Source: Myxococcales bacterium (lineage in GTDB: Bacteria > Myxococcota_A > Polyangia > Polyangiales > Polyangiaceae). Taken from it: a DNA stretch of 64,000 bases. The notes under the pieces were generated by a model. It ran no database searches. It worked only from the letters and a program-made list of their open reading frames with translations, and was not told where the DNA came from. The translations under genes were made by a program, and so were the position numbers. Shown here piece by piece: positions 46,491 through 55,743 of the stretch (positions are counted from its first letter, which is position 1; each line of letters begins with the position of its first letter). Location: contig JACPVJ010000196.1 in the NCBI GenBank assembly GCA_016191785.1, forward strand, positions 1 through 64,000, given 5' to 3'.

Positions 46491-49400
46491 TCACGCCGCG
46501 CGGCTTCGTCCACGCCGCCGTCGCCGCAATGCCCAGAGCAGCCCGCCGGCCGCCAGCCACCCCGCGGACGCCGCGCCGCGATTTCGACGGTGCGTGCGGC
46601 AACCGCAGCCACCCTCGTCCGCGCTGCCGCCTCCGCTCGAGCTACCCGCGCCTCCGCCCGTGCCCCCGGACGCGCTCGCGCCTCCGCTGGCGCCGCTGCC
46701 GCCGCCGCTGCCGCCTCCGCCGCCGCCGCCCGCGCCCGCGCCGCCCTCGGCGGCGACGCACGCGCTGGCCACGCACGCCCAACCGGGGGCGCAGTCGCTC
46801 TCGGCGGCGCACTGCTGCTGGCAGGCGCCACCCACGCACTTGTAGGGCGAGCACGACTGCGTCTGGCCGTTGGGTTGCTTCAGCGTGTAGGCGTCGGCAC
46901 AGGTCGCGCCCCCGACCGCGCACTTGCCGGTGTTGGTGTCGCAGACCGCGCCCTGGCTGCACTGCGCGTCCGACGTGCAGGTCTTGCTGCAGCTGTTGGT
47001 CGACGAGTCACAGCCATAGGGCGAGCAGTTGGCGGTGCCCGGGGTCGAGCAGGCGCCGGCACCATCGCACTTGCCCTCGGGTTGCAGCACGTCGCCGGTG
47101 CACGAGGCGAGCGCGCACGGCGTGCCCAGGCTCGGGAACACACAGGTGGTGGGGTTCGCGCCGTTGCACGCGCCCTTGCACAGCGCGGTGCCGGTGCAGT
47201 CCGTGCGGGTGCCGTGGGGCTTGCCCACCACCGGCACGCAGCTGCCGATCGCGCTGCCGGTGTCGCAGGCCTCGCACTGGCCGGTGCAGGCCAGGTTGCA
47301 GCAGAAGCCGTCGGCGCAGAAGCCGCTGGAGCACTGGTTGCCCGTGGTGCAGGCTGCGCCGTTGGGCTTGGGGCCGACGCACACTCCACCGGTGCACACG
47401 TTGCCCGTGATGCAGTCGCCGTTGCCCGAGCAGCTGGAGGGGCAGGTGGCGCTTCCGCCGCCGCAGAGCAGGCCGTTGCAGCCGCCGGCGGGAACGGGTG
47501 TCGCGCCTTTGCCCAGCACGGTGCAAGTGCCGTTCGCGCTGGCGCCGAGGCTCTGCGCGCAGGTGTCGCAGGAACCGCCGCACGCGCTGTTGCAGCAGAA
47601 GCCGTCCACGCAGTTTGCGGATTGGCACAGGCCGCAGGCGGCGGGGTTCTTGCAATCGGTTGCAACCGAGCAGGCCGCACCTTGCGCCTTCTTGTCGGCA
47701 CAGGCCCCGGCGGAGGTGCAGTACTTGCCGGCGACGCAGTCGGAGTCCGCGGTGCAGGAAGCGGGGCATGCGCTCGTGGTGCCGTCGCACGCAAGCCCAC
47801 CGCACCCGGGCGACGGGACCGTGCCCTTCGCGGCGACGCTGCAGGTGCCGTCCTTGCTGCCGCCCGCCGCCACGCTGCAGACGTCGCAGGGAGCGCTACA
47901 GGCCGTCGTGCAGCACGTGCCGTTGGCGCACACGCGGTCGCCCAGGCACTCACCGAGGGTGCCACAGGCCGTGCCGGTGGCGCCGTTGATGCGCCACAGT
48001 TCGATCTTGCCCTGATTTGTAGCCACCGCGGCGGTTCTCCCGCTGGGGCGGACGGACAACTGAGGGGCGGGGGTGAAAGTGTAGGCGGGAGTGGAGGACC
48101 AGCCGGAACTGGGGCGGTCGTGGACCTGGCACGTCAGGCCTGCGCCGGCTCCGCACACGACGGCAACGTCGCCGTCGACGTCCAGTTTCTGACCCTTGCT
48201 CAACGGTTTTGGGGCGGACCAGGTCGTTCCAGAGCGCTCCGAGACGTGCGCCGTGGATGACAAGTCCCAGAACAGGAGAGTGGGACCGCTGAGCCGCACA
48301 ATTCCCTGGCGGTCGAACCCAACAGTGGTCTTCACCATCGGCCAGCTGATGTCGGATTGGAGCAACCAGCTGTTCACTGACCACGCCCAGACCCGCAAGC
48401 GGCCGTTTTGGGTCGCAGCTTCGAGGAAAGCCGCGGCGATCGTCTCCCCGTCTATCGCCACGCACGAGTTCCCCTGGCCGTTGGTCAGGCCGCCGTCCAG
48501 CCACGGTGAGTACGTCGAGAAATGCCCTGAAGAGCTCCGCTTCAGAGGGATCACGCTGCCGCCGTACGGTTCCACCGCCCAGTCTCCCGAGACGGCCGCG
48601 GCCGCGCACGACTGGCTCCCAAAGCCGCTTACTGTTCCCCAGCTCGTGCCGTTGTGCTTGTAGCTTCGGCATCCGTTGTCCGCGGTCAGCAGCGCATCGC
48701 CACCCAGCGAGACGACCTCCTCGTTACTCGCACCCAGGGTCTGCTTGAGCGACCACGATCCGGACGTCTCTCCATAGATCTTCGCCCCCGGACTGCCAAA
48801 ATTCCAGCCGGTAGCGAGCGTGGTTCCGTCTAGCTCCAAGCCGTAACCGCCCGCGATTTCCTGAACCTTCGTCGCCACCAGCGGGTCCACCGTCACGGGA
48901 TACTCCGCGCCGCTCACGTCGACGCTCAGCGTGAGCCGCCCGTCGTGCACGGCCATCTCACCCGCGAAGGCCTTGCCCTTGGCGTCCACGGCGTACAGAT
49001 CCGATATCGTCGCCAGCGTCTCGCCACCCGCCGAGCGCAGCGCGACGGCGTCGCCCTCCCGGACGGCATCGACGCCGCTCACGTCGAGCTCGATCTCGAG
49101 CGCCTCGGGCTGTGAGCAGGGCGGTGACGCGACATCGAAGCCCTGCTCGAGCCCGAGCGGGCTGTTGGCGTACCACTCGGTGACTCCGTCGTGACGATAC
49201 TCGACACGGTTCGGCGCGCTGGCCCGCGCGGCCGGTGCGGCGCCGAGCTCTCGGAGCTGGCCGCGGCAGCCCCAGCGCGTCGGGCGCAAGCTCACCTGAT
49301 GCTCGCCGAAGATCTCGAGCATCACGCCCTCCGCGTGCGCCTCGAGCGCGAGCGAGCGGCCCCGGTTGAGGAGCACTAGCCCGCCGCGGGGTCCGTCCAC

Positions 49401-49613
49401 CGCGCGCACGTGCAGGTCCGGCGTCGCTTCGCCGCGGCGCAGCGCGTCGGCCAGCTCGGCGACGCGTTCCGCCGCCACGGCGCGCACTCTCGCGGGCGGG
49501 GGAGCCTTGCCGGGGTCCTCGGTCGCGGCCGCGTCCGAACAACCCCACCCTGCCCACCCAGCCAGCAACGCCACGGCCCACGACAAGCCCGCCAAACCCT
49601 TGATGGTGCCCAT
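46491..49613 (-). CDS. Propeller-like, Cys-rich MYXO-CTERM lipoprotein
   Basis: 1040 residues. N-terminus MGTIKGLAGLSWAVALLAGW ends in AGWGC (Cys25), a lipobox-like site. Residues ~25-260 share the N-terminal domain of the FG-GAP protein (WYANSPLGLEQGFDV, AEYPVTVDPLVAT). Residues ~265-545 are beta-rich and may form a degenerate seven-bladed propeller (repeating GTSWGTV, GDWAV, GKIELW-like strands), without good family motifs. Then ~400 residues of Cys repeats, the CADAYTLKQPNGQTQSC, PYKC, GACQQQC module, a long Gly/Ser linker, DEGGCGCRTH, a hydrophobic helix and RRRRRGRSRAA. The start lies 13 bases after a C12 tract, with GGAGA just before the ATG as ribosome site. Confidence 0.9.
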   Translation of the reverse strand: MGTIKGLAGLSWAVALLAGWAGWGCSDAAATEDPGKAPPPARVRAVAAERVAELADALRRGEATPDLHVRAVDGPRGGLVLLNRGRSLALEAHAEGVMLEIFGEHQVSLRPTRWGCRGQLRELGAAPAARASAPNRVEYRHDGVTEWYANSPLGLEQGFDVASPPCSQPEALEIELDVSGVDAVREGDAVALRSAGGETLATISDLYAVDAKGKAFAGEMAVHDGRLTLSVDVSGAEYPVTVDPLVATKVQEIAGGYGLELDGTTLATGWNFGSPGAKIYGETSGSWSLKQTLGASNEEVVSLGGDALLTADNGCRSYKHNGTSWGTVSGFGSQSCAAAAVSGDWAVEPYGGSVIPLKRSSSGHFSTYSPWLDGGLTNGQGNSCVAIDGETIAAAFLEAATQNGRLRVWAWSVNSWLLQSDISWPMVKTTVGFDRQGIVRLSGPTLLFWDLSSTAHVSERSGTTWSAPKPLSKGQKLDVDGDVAVVCGAGAGLTCQVHDRPSSGWSSTPAYTFTPAPQLSVRPSGRTAAVATNQGKIELWRINGATGTACGTLGECLGDRVCANGTCCTTACSAPCDVCSVAAGGSKDGTCSVAAKGTVPSPGCGGLACDGTTSACPASCTADSDCVAGKYCTSAGACADKKAQGAACSVATDCKNPAACGLCQSANCVDGFCCNSACGGSCDTCAQSLGASANGTCTVLGKGATPVPAGGCNGLLCGGGSATCPSSCSGNGDCITGNVCTGGVCVGPKPNGAACTTGNQCSSGFCADGFCCNLACTGQCEACDTGSAIGSCVPVVGKPHGTRTDCTGTALCKGACNGANPTTCVFPSLGTPCALASCTGDVLQPEGKCDGAGACSTPGTANCSPYGCDSSTNSCSKTCTSDAQCSQGAVCDTNTGKCAVGGATCADAYTLKQPNGQTQSCSPYKCVGGACQQQCAAESDCAPGWACVASACVAAEGGAGAGGGGGGGSGGGSGASGGASASGGTGGGAGSSSGGGSADEGGCGCRTHRRNRGAASAGWLAAGGLLWALRRRRRGRSRAA

Positions 49614-49626
49614 CCGCGGAGTCTCC

Positions 49627-49638
49627 GGGGGGGGGGGG
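49627..49638 (-). repeat. C12 homopolymer tract at the 5' end of the 46491-49613 gene
   Basis: Twelve Cs in a row on the coding strand, directly before the GGAGA ribosome site and 13 bases before the ATG at 49613. Upstream on the same strand is another ATG (49657), 44 bases before the annotated start; one extra C or two fewer would join it in frame to the gene. Long C or G tracts in promoters or leaders are classic sites of slipped-strand variation. Even in this GC-rich genome no other run of this length is visible in the window. Confidence 0.75.
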
Positions 49639-49732
49639 AACTCCGATCAATGGTCATTTTTTCGGAACAGCGCTCCACCGGCTCCCCACCGCATGGACCT
49701 CTCCGCCGACCAGGCGTAGATCTTCGGATCCA

Positions 49733-51200
<1,468 letters not shown>

Positions 51201-51211
<11 letters not shown>

Positions 51212-52211
51212 CTCCGCGCGCTCTCTGATCGTTCTCGCTCTGCTCTGCGTCCCTGCTCTCGCCTCTGCCCAGGGCAACGTCTCCGTCGCGGAGGGGTTGT
51301 TCCGCGAAGGGCGCGAGCTGATGGAAAAAGGCGATTATCCGGCCGCGTGTCCCAAGCTCGCCGAGAGCCACCGCCTCGATCCCTCGCCGGGCACGTTGCT
51401 CAACCTGGCGTCGTGCCAAGAGAAGCAGGGCAAGGTCGCCAGCGCGTGGGCCAGCTATCTGGCCGCCGGGCGGCTCGCGCGGACGCAGAACCGCACCAAC
51501 ATCGTCGAAGAGGCGAGGCAGCGCGCGGCCGAGCTCGAGCCCAAGGTCTCGTATCTGAAGATCGTGCTCAGCGAGCGCGCGCCGGGCATCCAGGTCAAAA
51601 TCGACGACGTCACCCTCGAATCCGCCGCCCTGGGCTCGAAGATCCCCGTCGACCCGGGTGAACGCACCGTGAGCATCGGCGCGCCCGGACACAAGACCGT
51701 GGAGATGAAGGTCAAGATTGGCGCCGAGCACGACTCGCAGACCCTGAACGTGCCCCGGCTCGAGAAAGGCGAACCGTCGGAAGTGAAGCCCGGGCCGAAG
51801 CCTGCTCCGGGACAGCCCGACGCCGGCACCAAGACCGCAGAGGCCTCGGGTGGCCCGCCGGTGCTGGCCTATGTGGTCGGTGGTGTCGGCGTGGTCGCGC
51901 TCGGTGTCGGCACTGCCTTCGCGTTCATGGCCAAGAGCGCCTACGGCGATGCCGAGGACCAATGTCCGACCAAGTCCAACTGTTCGAGCGACGCCATGGC
52001 CGCGCGCGACAAGGCCGAGACGCGGGCGAACATCGCCAATATCGGCATCGGACTGGGCGTGGTCGGCGTGGGCGTGGGCGCGGTGTTGCTCCTCACCCAC
52101 TCGCCACCGGCGAAGGAAAAGCCACCCGCGGCCGGCTTCAAATCGATCAGCGTGAGCCCCTTTGCAGGGCGTGATGCGGCGGGGCTCTCGCTCAGCGGGG
52201 TGATGTTCTGA
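51201..52211 (+). CDS. Exported TPR/PEGA-like protein
   Basis: 336 residues. Type I signal peptide (MNVSSARSLIVLALLCVPAL, cleaved after ASA). Residues ~28-110 form two TPR units (EGLFREGRELMEKGDYPAACPKLAESHRLDPSPGTLLNLASCQ, GKVASAWASYLAAGRLA). A PEGA-like beta domain follows (KVSYLKIVLSERAPGIQVKIDD, VTLESAALGSKIPVDPGERTV). C-terminal half has two hydrophobic helices (VLAYVVGGVGVVALGVGTAFAF and IANIGIGLGVVGVGVGAVLLL) split by a Cys-containing loop. The product would sit in the envelope. Coupled to the kinase by overlap and to the FGE-like gene by a shared TGATG junction. It is the second kinase/TPR pair in the window. Confidence 0.86.
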
Positions 52212-53119
52212 TGGCCCGCGCGGGTTGGCTGCTCGGCCTCAGTTTCGTCGCGACCGTCGGCTGCCAGAAGGTCTGGGGCTTCGAGGATTTCGAGGAAGGC
52301 GCGGCCGGCGCGACCGGCAGCGGCGGCACCAGCGGCAGCGGCGCGACCGGTGGCGGTGGGGCAACCGGCGGCACCAGCGGCAGCGGCGGCAGCGCGGGGG
52401 CCGGCCCGTGCATGAACGCCAGCGCACCGGCCGGAATGATCGGAGTGCGATCTCCCAATGGCGTGTGCTTCTGGATCGATCCCTACGAGGTCAAGCACTC
52501 GGAGTACGAGCAGATCCTGAAGACGACGATCACGCCGCCGAGCGGGTGTGAGTGGAACTCGAGCATGGGCGCGCCGCAGAAGAAGAACACCACCGTTTCG
52601 TGCCTGGGGCCCGGCGAATGGGCCGACGCGGGCGCCGACGCCGCTGTACCCCCGAGCGACGCCCCGGTGACCTGCGTCGACTGGTGTGACGCGCAGATGT
52701 TCTGCAAGCACGCTGGGAAGACGCTGTGCCCCGCCGGCAGCACCAAGTCGGCCGACGAGGGCGCGTGGTACGACGCCTGCTCGTCCAACGACGCGAACGA
52801 CTATCCCTACTCGGACCAACACCAGACCGGCTACTGCAACGACAGCACGCACTCGGCCAAGGCGCTGGTCGGCGCCGGCACCATGAAAGAGTGCAAGACG
52901 CCGGCCGGGGTCTTCGACATGACCGGCAACGCCCGCGAATGGGTCGACGCCTGCACCGGCAGCTCGCAGACCAGCGAGTGCGCCACGCGCGGCGGCAGCT
53001 ACGCCGACGATTCGGGCTCGGCCAGGTGCAAGGGCAACACCCAGACGGCGAAGGAGCTCGGTCTGCCGACGCTGGGCTTCAGGTGTTGTTGGCTGCCGCC
53101 GTCGGGCGACGGGGGTTGA
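52211..53119 (+). CDS. Formylglycine-generating-enzyme (SUMF1)-like lipoprotein
   Basis: 302 residues. Lipoprotein signal MARAGWLLGLSFVATVGC (Cys18), then a Gly/Ser/Thr linker of ~40 residues. The remainder has FGE-sulfatase domain motifs: FWIDPYEVKHSEYEQIL, PVTCVDWCDAQMFCKHAGKTLCP, GVFDMTGNAREWVDAC, CATRGGSY and LGFRCC. The copper-binding Cys pair of true FGE is not clearly present, so this is more likely a structural or binding member of the family, as is common in myxobacteria beside Ser/Thr kinases. No sulfatase gene is seen. Third gene of the four-gene run. Confidence 0.85.
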   Translation: MARAGWLLGLSFVATVGCQKVWGFEDFEEGAAGATGSGGTSGSGATGGGGATGGTSGSGGSAGAGPCMNASAPAGMIGVRSPNGVCFWIDPYEVKHSEYEQILKTTITPPSGCEWNSSMGAPQKKNTTVSCLGPGEWADAGADAAVPPSDAPVTCVDWCDAQMFCKHAGKTLCPAGSTKSADEGAWYDACSSNDANDYPYSDQHQTGYCNDSTHSAKALVGAGTMKECKTPAGVFDMTGNAREWVDACTGSSQTSECATRGGSYADDSGSARCKGNTQTAKELGLPTLGFRCCWLPPSGDGG

Positions 53120-53138
53120 GGCGGCGGCGGGACGACCG

Positions 53139-54758
53139 ATGAAGCAGAAGCAATTGCCGGCGCAGCTGCTGGCGCTCGCGCTCGCGGGGCTCGGCATACA
53201 TGCCTGCTCCGAGGACGGCGACGGCAAGCGCGCGACGGGCGGAACGGGCGGCGCAACGGGTGGCAGCGGAGGCGGCACCGGAGGTGGCACTGACGCAAGC
53301 AGCGGGAGCGGGGGCGGGGGTGCAGCCGGCAGCGGCGGGAGTGCCGGAAGCGCAGGCGGGGGAGCCTCAGGCGGAGCCGCGGGCGGGGCCGCAGACGCCT
53401 CGGTGCCGGACGCGGACGCGGGCAGTGATTCTGGCAGCGATGCTGCCAACGACGCCGATGCGGCCGCGTGCAAGATCGAGTGTGGCGCCACCGAGCTCTG
53501 CGATCTTGCCCATGCGGGTTTCGATGACGACTGCGACGGTGAGGTGGACGAGGGCTGCCCGTGTGTCGTGGGCACCGCCCAAGCATGCTTCAAGGGCGAT
53601 CCGACGTACCGCGGCACATCGGGCTGCCACGATGGAGTGCAAGTGTGCTCTGCCCAGGCGACGTGGGGCCTCTGCGCCGGCGGGCTGCACGGCACGGACC
53701 AATGCTTCACGTCGCCGAGCCCCGCCGACTGCGCTCCCCTGACTGGTCTGCCGTTCGTTCCGGTGAAGCTCGCCGACGGGTCGAAAGGGTTCGGCGCCGA
53801 CGCCGTGCCCGGCTCAGAGAGCTGGAGCGTCCAATGTCCACCGAGCTCGGCCCAGTGTCCTCAGCTGACGGGGCTCGACAAGTTTCAGCCCCTCGAGTCG
53901 GGGGAGTACACGGTGACCTATTCGAAGCTCGGCGCCGGCTCTCTGCCTGGCTCGTGCAAATACCCGCTCTTCGTGCGGGGCCCGGGGCTTCGGGTCGAGC
54001 TGAGCTGGGAACACAAGGCGACCGACGATGGTGCCGACCTCGACCTGCATCTCCATCAGCCCGGCGACTCGAAGCCGTGGGCGCTGGGTGTGGCCGCGGC
54101 TCAGGATTGCGGCTGGGGCAACTGCAGCATCAAGCAGCTGACTTCCACTTCCGCCGTGCCTTCCTGGTTCCCCGGTGCGCCGGCGGTGCCGCCGGCGCCG
54201 GTCGGGTGGTGGCTGGATCCGGTAGGGGAACAGAACACCTGCTATTACGCGCCGCAGGGGAAGGGCCAGGCGTGGAAGCAGAACGCAAAGGGCTGCCACA
54301 ATCCGCGTCTCGATCTCGAACGGACGAGCTGCAAGTCCGACGTCAAAGACCCGGACAGTCTGGCCTTCTGCAGTCCAGAGAACGTCAACATAGACTTCCC
54401 GCCCATCGGCAAGTGGATGAGGATCGGCGTGCACTACCACTCGAACGGCGGCATCGGGTACGATGTTCACCCTCGTGTGAAGGTCTTCTGCGACGGCGCT
54501 CTGCGGGCGGACCTCGGCCCCGATGGCTTCTACACGCCGGCGAAGCCCGTGACCTTTGCTCCATCGGACGGGGCGAACACCGGCAGCGGAAATCGTTTCT
54601 GGCCGGTCGCAGACGTCGGCTTCGTGACCGAAGCGTGCGGATCCCGGCACTGCGTGGTGTCGCCCGTGTACGCTTCGGTAACCACGCGCGCTGCTTATTT
54701 CGCGACTGACATCGTCGCCGAATCCGCCTTCCTCCCCGCGTATCCACCCGGCCCTTGA
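53139..54758 (+). CDS. Gly-linker lipoprotein with MopE-type metal motif
   Basis: 539 residues. Signal with Cys23 (LALAGLGIHAC), Gly/Ser/Ala/Asp linker to ~105, then a Cys-rich section with FDDDCDGEVDEGCPC, the Asp-rich putative metal-binding motif. From ~residue 270 there is a beta-domain with LRVELSWEHKATDDGADLDLHLHQ, a Cys-stabilised insert (DCGWGNC), NPRLDLERTSC, PENVNIDFP and MRIGVHYHSNG. The DLDLHL...PEN...G.HY order resembles secreted DUF2135-like domains found in predicted surface proteins. Role unknown. Closely follows the FGE-like gene (19 bases) and ends a run of secreted products. Confidence 0.8.
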   Translation: MKQKQLPAQLLALALAGLGIHACSEDGDGKRATGGTGGATGGSGGGTGGGTDASSGSGGGGAAGSGGSAGSAGGGASGGAAGGAADASVPDADAGSDSGSDAANDADAAACKIECGATELCDLAHAGFDDDCDGEVDEGCPCVVGTAQACFKGDPTYRGTSGCHDGVQVCSAQATWGLCAGGLHGTDQCFTSPSPADCAPLTGLPFVPVKLADGSKGFGADAVPGSESWSVQCPPSSAQCPQLTGLDKFQPLESGEYTVTYSKLGAGSLPGSCKYPLFVRGPGLRVELSWEHKATDDGADLDLHLHQPGDSKPWALGVAAAQDCGWGNCSIKQLTSTSAVPSWFPGAPAVPPAPVGWWLDPVGEQNTCYYAPQGKGQAWKQNAKGCHNPRLDLERTSCKSDVKDPDSLAFCSPENVNIDFPPIGKWMRIGVHYHSNGGIGYDVHPRVKVFCDGALRADLGPDGFYTPAKPVTFAPSDGANTGSGNRFWPVADVGFVTEACGSRHCVVSPVYASVTTRAAYFATDIVAESAFLPAYPPGP

Positions 54759-54900
54759 CCGCCTTGTCCGGGCATTTCCCTTCCGCCTCGCCGCGACCGC
54801 AAAAACCCGAAGAAAAGGGCTGACGGCCCCCGACTCGGGGAGTTACCCTCCGCGCCCGTTTCGGCCCCGCCCCGCCCCCCCGGCGGGGGCCGCCCCGGTC

Positions 54901-55443
54901 ATGGACCCCATCGCCTTCGGCATCGTCGCCGCCTGCCTCCTCCTGGCGGCGCTGTTCGTGGTGACCAGCAAGAACCTGGTCCACGCGGTGCTGTGGCTCG
55001 CGCTCACCCTGGCCACCACCGCGGTGCTGTTCGTGCTCTTGCAGGCGCCGTTCCTGGCCGGCATCCAGATCTTGCTCTACACCGGCGGCGTCATCACCCT
55101 GATGCTCTTCGGGGTGATGCTGACCCGCCGGCACGAGCGGGTCTTCATCGAGAACGAGACCGCGCCCCGCCGGCGCGTTCCGGCCCTCTTGGCGGCGTCG
55201 GTCCTGTTCGGGGTGATCGCCTCGGCCACGTACCGCACGCCGGGCTTGCCCGCCGGCCCCGGGCGCACCGTCCCTGCCGACGAGATCGGCAGGTCGTTCT
55301 TGGGGGAGCACCTGCTCGCCTTCGAGGTGCTGAGCGTCCTCTTGCTGATCGCCATGATCGGCGCCATCGTGCTGGCGCGCAAAGCCGACTTCGGAAAAGA
55401 GCAGAGCCGGGTGATCCCGGTTCGGGGCGAGAAGGCCACGTGA
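54901..55443 (+). CDS. nuoJ: NADH-quinone oxidoreductase subunit J
   Basis: 180 residues, five membrane helices. Family motifs: FGIVAACLLLAALFVVTSKNLVHAVLWLALTL (the conserved N-terminal V.S.N.VHA..WL..), LLQAPFLAGIQILLYTGGVITLMLFGVML and FEVLSVLLLIAMIGAIVL. First gene of a five-gene complex I operon; the 142-base gap upstream holds no ORF and has only a short GC hairpin (54828-54840). Part of the proton-pumping membrane arm. Its last codon touches the nuoK start. Confidence 0.95.
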   Translation: MDPIAFGIVAACLLLAALFVVTSKNLVHAVLWLALTLATTAVLFVLLQAPFLAGIQILLYTGGVITLMLFGVMLTRRHERVFIENETAPRRRVPALLAASVLFGVIASATYRTPGLPAGPGRTVPADEIGRSFLGEHLLAFEVLSVLLLIAMIGAIVLARKADFGKEQSRVIPVRGEKAT

Positions 55444-55742
55444 TGTCGCTCCAGCCCTTGCTCTTGCTCTCGGCCGCGCTCTTCTGCGTGGGCATCTACG
55501 GCGTGGTCTCGCGCCGCAACGCCGTGGGCATCTTGCTCAGCGTCGAGCTGATGATGAACGCCGTGAACATCAACCTGGTGGGCTTCGCGCACTACCACGC
55601 GAGCCACGTGGGTCAGGTCTTCGCCGTGTTCTCCATCGCCCTCACCGTGGCCGAGGTGGTCGTAGGGCTGGCCCTGGTCATCTTGCTCTCCCGCGCGCGC
55701 AAGGACATCGCGGTGGACAGCGCCGAGGCACTCCGCGGGTAG
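55443..55742 (+). CDS. nuoK: NADH-quinone oxidoreductase subunit K
   Basis: 99 residues, three membrane helices, normal for NuoK. Carries the two conserved membrane Glu used in proton transfer: in GILLSVELMMNAVNINLVGF and in LTVAEVVVGLALVI. Start overlaps the nuoJ stop by one base (TGATG), and nuoL follows after one base, so translation is coupled. Confidence 0.96.
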   Translation: MSLQPLLLLSAALFCVGIYGVVSRRNAVGILLSVELMMNAVNINLVGFAHYHASHVGQVFAVFSIALTVAEVVVGLALVILLSRARKDIAVDSAEALRG

Positions 55743-55743
55743 C

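Noticed and set aside
32912-49613. CRISPR-like or transposon-derived repetition in the Cys-rich genes
   Set aside because: The repeats are protein-level Cys units of uneven spacing, without conserved DNA repeats or spacers, apart from the one 135-bp duplication reported.
52211-53119. True formylglycine-generating enzyme activating a sulfatase
   Set aside because: The active Cys pair of FGE is not clear, the protein is lipidated and no sulfatase gene is in the window.
54828-54840. CCCCG-ACT-CGGGG hairpin before nuoJ as terminator
   Set aside because: Stem of five pairs, three-base loop and no following T-run; too weak to call.
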